Positions 18,680-27,828 of a DNA stretch of 64,000 bases are shown here, in pieces. Below the pieces are notes generated by a model, which searched no databases, was not told the DNA's origin, and was given only the letters and a program-made list of their open reading frames with translations. The stretch comes from Prevotella sp. (GTDB lineage: Bacteria > Bacteroidota > Bacteroidia > Bacteroidales > Bacteroidaceae): positions 37,237-101,236 of the forward strand of contig JAGAXW010000028.1 in the NCBI GenBank assembly GCA_017847725.1. Reading direction: 5' to 3'. Position 1 is the first letter of the stretch; each line of letters starts with the position of its first letter. A program made the translations under genes and the position numbers.

Positions 18680-20812
18680 ATGAAAAAGATTCTACTGACC
18701 GTTATATCCGTCGTCGGACTGTACACCCAGTCGGTCGCCCAGCGCCACCCGCTGTTGCTGGTGAATGCCGACGAGGTAGCCACCATCCAGAAAGCAAGGG
18801 GCCAGGTCCCGGTCTTCGACCAGACCATCCACCAGCTGATTCAGTCGGCCGACGCTGCCGTGCAGGCACCGCTCAGCGTTCCAGCGCCCAAGGACGGCGG
18901 TGGCGGTGTCGTCCACGAGCAGCACAAGACCAACTACTATGCCATGTTCCACTGCGGACTGGCCTATCAGTATACTGGACAGAAGAAATATGCCCAGTAT
19001 GTCGCCGACATGCTCATGGAGTATGCCCGCCTCTATCCCACATGGGGCCTCCACCCCATGACGCTGTCGTCGCTGCGTGGCCGTCTATTCTGGCAGACGC
19101 TGAATGAGAGTGTCTGGCTGGTCCATGCCTCCATGGCCTACGACTGCGTCTACGAGACGCTGACCAAGAAACAGCGCGACAGCATCGAGAAGAACCTGCT
19201 GTTCAACATGGCCGATTTCATCATGAACGGCTACGGAGACCTCAAGAAGAACCATGACATGTTCAACCGCATGCACAACCATGCCACATGGGCCACGGCC
19301 GCTGTCGGCATGACTGGCTTTGCCACTGGCAACGAGGCACTGGTTCGCAAGGCACTCTACGGCACCGACGAGAGCGGTCAGACGGGTGGTTTCCTGCGCC
19401 AGATGGACTATCTCTTCTCGCCCGACGGCTATTATACAGAGGGTGCCTACTACGAGCGCTACGCCATTTGGCCCTTTATGATTTTCGCCCAGTGCATCAG
19501 TCACAACAAGCCCGAACTGAAAATCTTCGAGCGCCGCGACCACATCCTCGAGAAGGCCCTGAATGCCCTGATACAGCTGACCTACGAGGGTGAGTTCTTC
19601 CACTTCAACGACGCCCTGCAGAAAGGGCTGTCAGCCCAGGAACTGACCTATGCCGTCAACATCATGTACCAGGCCTTCCCCGACCAGAAGCAGTTGCTCA
19701 CCGTGTCAAAGAAATACCAGCGCCAGCTGCTGCCCACGCTGGGTGGCTACATGATAGCCCGCGACATTGCCAAAGGCGAAGCCGTGCCCGTCAACTACAA
19801 AAGTATGGTCTTCACCGACGGTCGTCAGGGCGACGAGGGTGCCGTGGGCGTCATCCGTTCCACCCGTCCCGGACTGAACAGTGCACTGACCCTGAAGGCC
19901 ACCCTGCACGGCATGGAGCACGGCCACTTCGACAAGCTCACCATGGCCTACTATGACAACGGCCACGAGATACTGGCCGACTACGGCGCGGCCCGATTCC
20001 TGAACATCGAAGCCAAATACGCCGGCCACTACACCCGCGAGAACAAGTCGTTTGCCAAGCAGACCATCGCCCACAATACGGTGGTGATCGACGGCAAGAG
20101 CAATTTCGACGGCAAGGTGAAGGTGGCCGACCAGTACCACTCCGACCTGCTCTATTACGACTTCAGCGACCCGCGCCGCCAAGTGATGGCAGCCCAGGAA
20201 CTCAATGCCTACCCCGGCGTAGCCATCCGCCGCTATCTGGCCTATCTCGACCAGCCCTTGGCCGACTATCCGCTCATCGTCGACGTCGTGGATGTCGAGT
20301 CCGAGACGGAGCATCAGTACGACTACCCGCTGTGGTACAACGGCCATTTCGTCTCCACCAACTTCCCCTATACCAAGGCCACCGACCGCATGGAGGCTTT
20401 CGGCCGCCAGAACGGCTACCAGCACCTGTGGCTGGAGGCTTGGGGCCATAACGACAAGAGTCACACCTCGCAGTTCACCTTCTTCAATGGCGACCGTTTC
20501 TACACCATCAGCACGGCCACCACGGCCACCTCTGAACTGAAATTCCTGCGACTGGGCGCCAACGACCCCGACTTCAACCTGCGCAACAGCAGCACGGCTT
20601 ACCTTGTCAGGGAGCCCAAGGCCAAGAGCCACACCTTCGTCTCGCTCATCGAGACCCATGGCGAGTACGATGTTGTATGGGAGACGTCGGCCGACCTCGT
20701 CAGCAAGTGCCAGTCTGTCGCCGTCACGACCAACAACGACCGTGAGATTGTCGTGGAGATGGTCTACAACGGACAGCCCTTCACCGTAAGATTCGACAAA
20801 ACTAAAAAATAA
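18680..20812 (+). CDS. PL17 oligo-alginate lyase (heparinase II/III-like fold)
   Basis: 710 residues with signal peptide ending near SVAQRHP. An (alpha/alpha) toroid (about 25-370) is followed by a heparinase II/III-like beta-sandwich (about 380-705). Catalytic residues of Alg17c can be matched by position: Asn200-His201 in MHNHATW, Tyr258 in EGAYYERYAIWP and His414 in GMEHGHFDKL. Role: exolytic release of unsaturated monouronate from alginate oligosaccharides, probably periplasmic. It is followed by the KdgF cupin gene, which acts on its product. Confidence 0.92.
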   Translation: MKKILLTVISVVGLYTQSVAQRHPLLLVNADEVATIQKARGQVPVFDQTIHQLIQSADAAVQAPLSVPAPKDGGGGVVHEQHKTNYYAMFHCGLAYQYTGQKKYAQYVADMLMEYARLYPTWGLHPMTLSSLRGRLFWQTLNESVWLVHASMAYDCVYETLTKKQRDSIEKNLLFNMADFIMNGYGDLKKNHDMFNRMHNHATWATAAVGMTGFATGNEALVRKALYGTDESGQTGGFLRQMDYLFSPDGYYTEGAYYERYAIWPFMIFAQCISHNKPELKIFERRDHILEKALNALIQLTYEGEFFHFNDALQKGLSAQELTYAVNIMYQAFPDQKQLLTVSKKYQRQLLPTLGGYMIARDIAKGEAVPVNYKSMVFTDGRQGDEGAVGVIRSTRPGLNSALTLKATLHGMEHGHFDKLTMAYYDNGHEILADYGAARFLNIEAKYAGHYTRENKSFAKQTIAHNTVVIDGKSNFDGKVKVADQYHSDLLYYDFSDPRRQVMAAQELNAYPGVAIRRYLAYLDQPLADYPLIVDVVDVESETEHQYDYPLWYNGHFVSTNFPYTKATDRMEAFGRQNGYQHLWLEAWGHNDKSHTSQFTFFNGDRFYTISTATTATSELKFLRLGANDPDFNLRNSSTAYLVREPKAKSHTFVSLIETHGEYDVVWETSADLVSKCQSVAVTTNNDREIVVEMVYNGQPFTVRFDKTKK

Positions 20813-20830
20813 CTAATAAAGAAAAGCATT

Positions 20831-21175
20831 ATGAAAACATGTAGCGAAAGATTCCAGATTGGAAACGAGATGAAGTGGGAAAATCCCGCTCCCGGCGTAC
20901 ACCGCCAGATTATGGCCTACGACGGCCAACTGATGATGGTCAAGGTCAGCTTCGACAAGGGTGCTGTAGGCAGCATGCACGAGCACTACCACAGCCAGGC
21001 CACCTATGTAGCCAGTGGCAAGTTTGAACTGACCATCGACGGCGAGAAGCGCATCCTCGAGGCCGGCGACGGTTATTACGTAGCACCCGACGAGCTCCAC
21101 GGCTGTGTCTGCCTGGAAGCCGGCATCCTCATCGACACCTTCAGTCCTGTCAGGGCAGATTTCTTAGGCATTTAA
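20831..21175 (+). CDS. kdgF: KdgF-like cupin (unsaturated uronate ring opening)
   Basis: 114 residues, one cupin barrel without signal peptide. Metal ligands His50, His52 (MHEHYHSQ), Gln56 and His90 (PDELHG) have the spacing of KdgF. The KdgF reaction converts 4,5-unsaturated monouronate to the linear keto form that becomes 4-deoxy-L-erythro-5-hexoseulose uronate (DEH). The gene lies between PL17, which makes the substrate, and the transporter/reductase pair, an order that matches the pathway. Lack of a signal peptide implies cytoplasmic action. Confidence 0.85.
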   Translation: MKTCSERFQIGNEMKWENPAPGVHRQIMAYDGQLMMVKVSFDKGAVGSMHEHYHSQATYVASGKFELTIDGEKRILEAGDGYYVAPDELHGCVCLEAGILIDTFSPVRADFLGI

Positions 21176-21186
21176 AGTGCAGCGCA

Positions 21187-22656
21187 ATGAAGATTAAAGG
21201 ACTAAGATGGTACATCATCGGCCTGATTATGTTGATCACCGTCATCAACTATCTCGACCGTGGTACCCTGAACTATATGTGGGTAGCCAACATCGACTAC
21301 CGACTGCTGGACGAGCGCCCCTCCGCACAGCCAGACTGCAACATTGCGCTGCTGACGGGCGACCATTACCTGCTGACAGACAGCAAGGGCGTCCAGCAGA
21401 CCGTCGCCACCACGTCGGTAGTCAAGAAGGAGAAAGACGGCGTCACCTATATCACCAATCGCGAAGGCATCGCCATCGACCTCGGCCTCATCGAGCGCGA
21501 CGACCCCGAAGCCTCGCAGAAGGCCAAAGATATGCTGGGCGTCATCACCATCTTCTTCATGATAGCCTACGGCATCAGTCAGCTGGTGTCAGGCCGTCTC
21601 TACGACAAGATAGGCTGCCGCAAGGGATTCTTTGGCAGCGTACTCATCTGGGGACTTGCCGACGCTCTGGCTTCGCTGTCGCGCGGCATGGTGTCACTCA
21701 CCTGTTTCCGCATGATGCTCGGACTGGGTGAGGCCGGTCCGTGGCCCGGCACCACCAAGAGCAATGCCGAGTGGTTCCCGCAGAAGGAGCGCGCCCTGGC
21801 CCAGGGCCTCTTCGGAGCTGCCGCCTCTGTCGGTTCCATTCTGGCGCCCATCGTCATTCTGATGCTGTTTATCGCCTTCGGCTGGCAGGTCACCTTCGTC
21901 ATCGTAGGTTCGTTAGGTCTGCTCTGGCTGGTGCCCTGGCTGGTCATCAACAAGAAAGGCCCCGAGGAGCACCCTTGGATTACGCAGCAGGAGCGCGACT
22001 ACATCATCAACGGCCGTCCCGTCTGCAAGCAGCCCGCTGCCGAGGACAAGGGTAAGAGCTGGGGCGAACTGTTGCGCGAGAAGAAGAACTGGTCCGTCAT
22101 CCTGGGCCGTTTCTTCCTCGACCCCATCTGGTGGATGTTTGTCACCTTCCTGCCCCTCTACCTCTCCGACGTGTTCCACCTGAACATCAAGGAAGTGGCC
22201 TTCTCGGCTTGGGTGCCCTACGTCGGTGCTGCCATCGGTTCCATCGCCGGCGGTTGGTATTCCGGCTGGCTCATCAGCCGCGGCCACACCGTCAATTATG
22301 CGCGCAAAGCAGCCATCCTGCTGGGCGGCGCCATCATCATTCCGTCGGTCATCGCCGCCATCTCGTCAGCCTCTGCTGCCATGGCCGTGGTCTACATGGC
22401 CCTGGTGCTGGGCGGTTTCCAGTTCTTCATGACCAACCTGCAGACCATCCCCAGCGACCTGCACAAGGGCAAGTCGGTAGGTTCGTTGGCAGGCCTGGGT
22501 GGCGCAGCCGCCGTGCTGGGCACCATTCTGGCCATCCTCTTCTCCGGCTACATCACCAGCTGGACACTGCTCTTCTCACTGCTGGCCGCACTCGTTCCGC
22601 TGTCGTGGCTGGCCGTCTTCCTCACCGTAGGAGAAATCAAACAGATTGAACAATAA
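21187..22656 (+). CDS. MFS transporter, hexuronate/ACS-type (alginate monomer uptake)
   Basis: 489 residues, 12 predicted helices, with the ACS-family motif in the first helix (INYLDRGTLNY) and DKIGCRKGFF between helices 2 and 3. Unusual feature: about 75 mostly hydrophilic residues (roughly 38-112) are inserted between helices 1 and 2, that is in the first periplasmic loop, where ExuT-type proteins have a short loop. Role inferred: proton-coupled uptake of unsaturated monouronate or DEH across the inner membrane. Neighbours KdgF and SDR are 11 and 24 bases away. Confidence 0.85.
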   Translation: MKIKGLRWYIIGLIMLITVINYLDRGTLNYMWVANIDYRLLDERPSAQPDCNIALLTGDHYLLTDSKGVQQTVATTSVVKKEKDGVTYITNREGIAIDLGLIERDDPEASQKAKDMLGVITIFFMIAYGISQLVSGRLYDKIGCRKGFFGSVLIWGLADALASLSRGMVSLTCFRMMLGLGEAGPWPGTTKSNAEWFPQKERALAQGLFGAAASVGSILAPIVILMLFIAFGWQVTFVIVGSLGLLWLVPWLVINKKGPEEHPWITQQERDYIINGRPVCKQPAAEDKGKSWGELLREKKNWSVILGRFFLDPIWWMFVTFLPLYLSDVFHLNIKEVAFSAWVPYVGAAIGSIAGGWYSGWLISRGHTVNYARKAAILLGGAIIIPSVIAAISSASAAMAVVYMALVLGGFQFFMTNLQTIPSDLHKGKSVGSLAGLGGAAAVLGTILAILFSGYITSWTLLFSLLAALVPLSWLAVFLTVGEIKQIEQ

Positions 22657-22680
22657 ACAAACCATTAATTAGAAAGAATT

Positions 22681-23433
22681 ATGAAAGTACAAGGTAAAGT
22701 AGCCATCGTCACAGGTGGCGCAAGAGATTTAGGACGTGCTATTTCCGTCACACTGGCCGCTGAAGGTGCCAAGGTATGCGTCAACTACTTCGACAACGAG
22801 CAGGATGCCAAAGACACCCTCGACCTCATCCACAATGCCGGAGGCGAAGGCATCATCGTACAGGGCGACATGACCAAGGCTGCCGACGTGCAGCGCCTGG
22901 TGGGCGAGACCGTCAAGGCCTTTGGCGAGCAGATTGACATTCTGGTGAACGTCGTAGGCGGCATTGTCGGCCGCAAGAAGATTACCGAACAGGACGAGAA
23001 GTGGTATGATTTCCTGATGGATGTCAACATGCGTTCCTGCTGGCTCTGCACCCGCGAGGTAGTACCCCACATGGCAGGTGGCGGCTCTATCGTCAACTTC
23101 TCGTCACTGGCAGCCCGCGACGGTGGTGGCCCAGGCGCCTCCATGTATGCCACTGCCAAGGCAGCCGTGATGACCTTCACCCGCGCCATGGCCAAGGAGC
23201 TCGGTCCTCAGAACATCCGCTGCAACGCCCTCTGCCCGGGCACCATCGCCACCTCGTTCCATGACCGTTTCAACACCCCCGAGAACCGTGAGCGCATGAA
23301 GCAGACCTACCCGCTGCGTCGCGAAGGCACCGCACAGGAGGTGGCCGACCTCGTATGCTTCCTGGCATCATCGGAGTCGTCCTACCTGACAGGTACCAAC
23401 ATCGACATCAACGGCGGCTCGTTCTTCTCTTAA
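22681..23433 (+). CDS. SDR-family reductase, probable DEH reductase giving KDG
   Basis: 250 residues, classical short-chain dehydrogenase. Cofactor loop TGGARDLG (11-18), NVVGG in place of NNAG, catalytic Ser141/142, Tyr156 and Lys160, and the C-terminal SSYLTGTNIDINGG pattern. By analogy with A1-R-type enzymes of alginate degraders it would reduce DEH to 2-keto-3-deoxy-D-gluconate with NAD(P)H. A 2-deoxy-gluconate dehydrogenase-type role is the main alternative. KDG kinase and KDPG aldolase are not in the window. A perfect 17-bp inverted repeat follows its stop. Confidence 0.82.
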   Translation: MKVQGKVAIVTGGARDLGRAISVTLAAEGAKVCVNYFDNEQDAKDTLDLIHNAGGEGIIVQGDMTKAADVQRLVGETVKAFGEQIDILVNVVGGIVGRKKITEQDEKWYDFLMDVNMRSCWLCTREVVPHMAGGGSIVNFSSLAARDGGGPGASMYATAKAAVMTFTRAMAKELGPQNIRCNALCPGTIATSFHDRFNTPENRERMKQTYPLRREGTAQEVADLVCFLASSESSYLTGTNIDINGGSFFS

Positions 23434-23445
23434 GCGTCAACGCCG

Positions 23446-23487
23446 ACCCTATTTACAGGCAGTGTCCCTGCTGCCTGTAAATAGGGT
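23446..23487 (+). terminator. Perfect 17-bp intra-operon hairpin
   Basis: Arms 23446-23462 (ACCCTATTTACAGGCAG) and 23471-23487 pair perfectly around an 8-base loop, between the SDR and esterase genes. No T-run follows (the next bases are ACTAATAAAAAAC), so it may be an attenuator, an mRNA-stabilising or processing structure rather than a simple intrinsic terminator. Confidence 0.55.
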
Positions 23488-23512
23488 ACTAATAAAAAAC
23501 AAACAGACAACT

Positions 23513-24496
23513 ATGAAACGCATTATCACCTTACTCAGCTGCACCGCACTCATGGCACTGGCCGCATGGGCTCAGGAGCCTGTCGTCACCAACCGCTACG
23601 CCATGAAGATGGACAAGAACGCCGACGGCACCTACTCGCTGCAACAGGCCAAGAAGTATGCCCGCATCATCGACGTCAACACCATACCCGATGTCTACAA
23701 GCCCTACACCCACGTCAACGACCGTCTGACCAGCAAGCTCTACAAGGGTGTGCGCACGCAGGACATCGTCTACAAGAAGCACAAAGACTACGAACTCATA
23801 CTGACCGTCGACTTTGCCGAGAGCACCGTTCCCGCCCCCTTCATGATCTACGTGCATGGTGGTGGTTGGGCCCGTGGCAACAACGGTTCCTCCCGCACGC
23901 TGTCACAGTATCTGGCCAAGCAGTACGGCATCACGGGTGTGCGCGTCTCCTACTCGCTGGCCCCCCAGAGCGGAGCCACCGTTGAGGTGTCGATACAAGA
24001 CATCAAGGACGCCCTGAAGTATGTGCAGGACCACGCCAAGGAGCTGAACGTCGACCCCGCCGTCTACGGATTCCTCGGCACGTCGGCCGGCGGCCATCTG
24101 GCCGGTGTCGGCGCCATGAGCAGTCAGGCCAAGGTTTTTGTGGGCTATTCCGGCATCTACGACCTGGAGACAGCTGCCATCGTGCAAAAGACGCGCGACG
24201 AGCAGCGCATCGGCTATTTCTGCCAGCGCGACCCGAAGGTGCTCAGCAAGGCATCGCCCATCAACCTCATTCCCAAGAAGAATGTTCCTGCCTCGATGCT
24301 GGTATGCGGCACATGCGACGTCACCGTCGAGTGTGAGCAGAGCCGTCTGATGGCCCAGGCCTTGAAGAAGAAGGGAGCCGTCTGCGACCTGCTGGAATAC
24401 CAGTATTACGACCACAACGTCAGTGCGAAGGCCTCCGACAAGATGGAGGAGATCTTCTTCAAGACAGCCAATTTCATCACCAAGCACCTTAAATAG
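23513..24496 (+). CDS. Secreted alpha/beta-hydrolase esterase of the alginate locus
   Basis: 327 residues from ATG 23513, chosen because it begins the signal peptide MKRIITLLSCTALMALAAWA; the longer frame runs into the hairpin. Oxyanion motif HGGGWARG and nucleophile elbow GTSAGG are clear; a triad of Ser191, Asp269 (GTCDVT) and His301 (YYDHNV) fits. Similar BD-FAE/carboxylesterase-type enzymes deacylate plant or microbial glycans. In this setting removal of O-acetyl groups from bacterial-type alginate is a plausible role but is inference. It ends 4 bases before the fusion lyase gene. Confidence 0.8.
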   Translation: MKRIITLLSCTALMALAAWAQEPVVTNRYAMKMDKNADGTYSLQQAKKYARIIDVNTIPDVYKPYTHVNDRLTSKLYKGVRTQDIVYKKHKDYELILTVDFAESTVPAPFMIYVHGGGWARGNNGSSRTLSQYLAKQYGITGVRVSYSLAPQSGATVEVSIQDIKDALKYVQDHAKELNVDPAVYGFLGTSAGGHLAGVGAMSSQAKVFVGYSGIYDLETAAIVQKTRDEQRIGYFCQRDPKVLSKASPINLIPKKNVPASMLVCGTCDVTVECEQSRLMAQALKKKGAVCDLLEYQYYDHNVSAKASDKMEEIFFKTANFITKHLK

Positions 24497-24500
24497 CGAT

Positions 24501-27500
24501 ATGAAAACACGACTTGTTGTCACCCTGACCCTTCTGGCTGTTGCCCTCGGCAGCAGCCAGGGGCAGGTGCTGCTCAAAGACTACTTCGACTACGCTCCAG
24601 AAAGCAGTATCGAAGGCCAAGGCGAATGGACCGTTTCTACCAAGTCGGCCACCGTCTCGTCCTCATCCTTTGAGGACGGCGGCGTGTCGCCCGTGGTGGT
24701 CAGCCAGTCGCTAGCCTATCCCTGTTACGAAGGTTCAGAGACGGGCAAAGCCCTGCTGTTAGACAATAGTCAGCAAGGGGTGACGACAGGCAGTCGCAAC
24801 ACGGTGGTACCCTTCACCTCCTCCGACATCGCCACGGGCGGTGTGGTCTATACCGCCTTTCTGGCCAGCTATGCCGACATGGCGGCCACTGCCGGCAAGG
24901 AGGTGTTCAGCTACTTCAAGCAGGGTGCCTCGGCCAACAGCAGCACCACCAGCCGCGGTCGCGTCCAGGTGAAGATTGCCAACGGCAAGAAGAGCTTCGG
25001 CATCCGCAAGGCCGACCAGACCATCACGGAGTGGTCGGCAGAGAGCGACCTGGCAGCCACTGTCCTCCTCGTAGTGAAGTACGTCAACAAGAGTTCCTCC
25101 AGTTCGGGAGCCAACGACGAGTTCTATCTGTATGTCAACCCCGACCCCTCCAAGACGGAGGCCGAGAATGTCGGCTGCATGATAGCGGCCGCGGGCAACA
25201 ATGCCGGCGGCGGTGCCAACCTGAAGCACCTCAGCTTTCGCCAGACCAAGCTGACGGCCTCGTACGCGGGACTGCGCGTGGCCCAGACGTGGGAGGAGGC
25301 CGTGCTCTTCCGTCCCGACATCGACCCCACCATCTATGACCAGGGCATCCTCGTGGCCAACGGCAACAGCGCCGACACCTACGGGCTCATCGAGCGCCAG
25401 GGGTTCGGCCTAGAGCCTCCCGACGAGTCGGGCAGCCATGCCGGCAACCCCTTCCAGCACATCCGCCAGCAGTGGGACTCCGAACTGGGCAAGTATGTCT
25501 TCTCGTTCTATATCCACGCCAAGATTGACGACGACCGCGGCAAGCCCGACGTCACCGACCGCCAGCGCAACGAGATCAAGACGGGGCCGCAGTCGCCTGC
25601 CACACTGGTGGCACAAGAGGGCGAGACGCTGCTCATGAAGTGGAAGTTCAAACTGCCCGCCGGCCTGCTCACCACCAACCGCTTCTCGCACATCCACCAG
25701 CTGAAGGGCATGGACAACGCCCAGGGCACGGCCGACGTCAAACTGCCCGTCATCACGCTGACGTGCTACACCACCTCGGCAGGCCGCAAGGTACTGCGCC
25801 TGCTGCACAACGACCGCAACAACCCCGACGCCGGTGCCCAGACGCTCAAGGAAGTGTCGCAAAGCGACTTCCTGGGCCAGTGGGTAGAAGCCGAGGAGCG
25901 CGTCAAGTTCGGTTCGCACGGCACCTACACCCTCACCATCAAGCGCATCAGCGACGGTGCCGAGCTGCTGACCTACAGCAACGACGACATCGAGATGTGG
26001 AGCACGGCGACCAGTGGCATGCGTCCCAAGTGGGGCATCTACCGCAGCATCGGCGAGAACCGCAGCCTGGAAGACCTGCTGCGCGACGAGGTATTCCTCT
26101 TTGCCGACTTCTCCGTAGCCAAGCAGGAGTCTGCACCGGCTGCCGACAGCAAGGAGTGGGTGGTCACCACCACGGCCGAGTTCCGCTCGCTCATGTCCGA
26201 CACCGAGAAGGTGGCCCCGGGCGACATCGTCACGCTGAAGGACGGCGTCTACAACGGCATCAGTTGGCTTACCATCGGTTGTTCGGGCACTCAGGAGCGC
26301 CCCATCGTGGTGCGTGCCGAGCATCCGCTGGGCGCCAAGATGACGGGACTGATGAGCCTCACGCTGCGCCAGAAGCAATACATCACCTTCCAGGGCCTCG
26401 ACATCGACGTCAGCGCCAGCTCCACCATCTTCAAACTGGAGGGCTGCAACCACATCCGCATCACCGGCTGTAAGATTACCATGTCGAAAGACTCCGAGAC
26501 GCAGACCTCCAAGTGGATACAGATAGGCGACGTGTGGGACAACAACGTCTGCACCAGCGGCTACAACCGTATCGACCATAACCTTATCTATAACAAGGCC
26601 GACGGCGGCGCCCTGCTCATCATCGACGGCAGCCACGGAACCCCCGCCATCTCACAGCACGACCGCATCGACCATAACATCTTCCGCAACAATGGACCCC
26701 GTCAGGACAACGAGAAGGAGACCATCCGCATCGGAGTCAGCGACCTGACCATGCAGAAGGCCTACACCGTCGTCGAGTACAACCTCTTCGACAACTGCGA
26801 CGGCGACCCCGAGATTGTGTCTGTCAAAAGCTGCAACAACACCATCCGCTACAACACTTTCTACCAGAGCCTCGGCACCCTCACGCTGCGCCACGGCAAC
26901 ACGTCGGTCGTCGAGGGCAACTACTTCTTGGGCGACGGCAAGACGGCCGAGTACGGCGGCAGTACCATCGGTTGTGGCGGTGTGCGTGTGTACGGCAAGA
27001 ACCACAGGGTGGTCAACAACTACATGCAGGGACTGACGGGCAGCCGCTGGGATGCCGCCATCACCCTCACCAACGGTGATGTGGAGAACACCAGCAGCAG
27101 TCTGAGCAGCCACTTCCTGCCCGAGAATGTCGTCATCGCCCACAACACGCTCGTAGGCTGTGCCTCCGACGTGGAGATAGGCTTCACCAACGGCGACAAG
27201 TACGGCAAGGCTCCCAAGAACTGCCGCATTGAGCACAACATCATCCACAACCCCGGCAAGACCCTCGTCACCGCCTACTCCGACAAATCGCTGGCGGGTG
27301 TCACCTTCGCCAACAACATCGCCTACTGCGGAGCCACGGGCTCGCTGGGCATCAGTGCCACGGCCGCCCAGCTGAACAACACCGACCCGCTGCTCACGCT
27401 CAGCGACAAGCGCTTCGACGACCCCACATGCGACATCGTGCTGCCCACCGCCCTCTACAAGCTGTCGGCCGCCAGTCCGGCCATCGATGCTACCCAGGGC

Positions 27501-27803
27501 AGCACCACCGAGCTCGACATGGAAGGTCAGGAGGTCACGGGCGAGCGCCGCGATATCGGAGCCGACGAGTATAACGGTGTCGACGCCGTTGTCGCCAGCA
27601 TCCTGACCGCCGCGCTCGTAGGCCCCTCGGGCGAGGAGACCGTCAACTTTGAGACCACCGCCGACCCCGACGCCATCGAGAGCGTCCGCACCGTCAGCCG
27701 CCCCGCCGCCGGCCACTGCTACACGCTGTCGGGCCTGCGCGTCGAGCGCCCGCTGCGCCCGGGCCTCTACATCGTCGACGGCCAGAAAATAGTCATCAAA
27801 TAA
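24501..27803 (+). CDS. Three-module secreted enzyme: binding-like module + jelly-roll lyase-like domain + PL6 lyase
   Basis: 1100 residues from ATG 24501, which starts a signal peptide. Residues about 23-275: beta-rich module beginning LLKDYFDYAP, also found in the 30610-32049 protein. Residues about 280-540: jelly-roll domain with DRQRNEIKT, FSHIHQLKG and RPKWGIYR, matching the neighbouring 283-residue protein almost end to end; it resembles heparin-lyase-I/glucuronan-lyase type folds. Residues about 548-1010: PL6 beta-helix with TIRIG, EIVSVKS (Lys776) and LRHG (Arg797), the same 21-residue spacing as in known PL6 enzymes. The last 30 residues (YTLSGLRVERP, then GLYIVDGQKIVIK) are a C-terminal sorting-like tail. 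Two potential active sites on one chain are unusual. Confidence 0.82.
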   Translation: MKTRLVVTLTLLAVALGSSQGQVLLKDYFDYAPESSIEGQGEWTVSTKSATVSSSSFEDGGVSPVVVSQSLAYPCYEGSETGKALLLDNSQQGVTTGSRNTVVPFTSSDIATGGVVYTAFLASYADMAATAGKEVFSYFKQGASANSSTTSRGRVQVKIANGKKSFGIRKADQTITEWSAESDLAATVLLVVKYVNKSSSSSGANDEFYLYVNPDPSKTEAENVGCMIAAAGNNAGGGANLKHLSFRQTKLTASYAGLRVAQTWEEAVLFRPDIDPTIYDQGILVANGNSADTYGLIERQGFGLEPPDESGSHAGNPFQHIRQQWDSELGKYVFSFYIHAKIDDDRGKPDVTDRQRNEIKTGPQSPATLVAQEGETLLMKWKFKLPAGLLTTNRFSHIHQLKGMDNAQGTADVKLPVITLTCYTTSAGRKVLRLLHNDRNNPDAGAQTLKEVSQSDFLGQWVEAEERVKFGSHGTYTLTIKRISDGAELLTYSNDDIEMWSTATSGMRPKWGIYRSIGENRSLEDLLRDEVFLFADFSVAKQESAPAADSKEWVVTTTAEFRSLMSDTEKVAPGDIVTLKDGVYNGISWLTIGCSGTQERPIVVRAEHPLGAKMTGLMSLTLRQKQYITFQGLDIDVSASSTIFKLEGCNHIRITGCKITMSKDSETQTSKWIQIGDVWDNNVCTSGYNRIDHNLIYNKADGGALLIIDGSHGTPAISQHDRIDHNIFRNNGPRQDNEKETIRIGVSDLTMQKAYTVVEYNLFDNCDGDPEIVSVKSCNNTIRYNTFYQSLGTLTLRHGNTSVVEGNYFLGDGKTAEYGGSTIGCGGVRVYGKNHRVVNNYMQGLTGSRWDAAITLTNGDVENTSSSLSSHFLPENVVIAHNTLVGCASDVEIGFTNGDKYGKAPKNCRIEHNIIHNPGKTLVTAYSDKSLAGVTFANNIAYCGATGSLGISATAAQLNNTDPLLTLSDKRFDDPTCDIVLPTALYKLSAASPAIDATQGSTTELDMEGQEVTGERRDIGADEYNGVDAVVASILTAALVGPSGEETVNFETTADPDAIESVRTVSRPAAGHCYTLSGLRVERPLRPGLYIVDGQKIVIK

Positions 27804-27828
27804 TACACATAACTAAAAAACTACTAAA

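Noticed and set aside
25410-26636. 408-residue minus-strand open frame over the fusion lyase
   Set aside because: Shadow frame opposite a coherent multi-domain protein.
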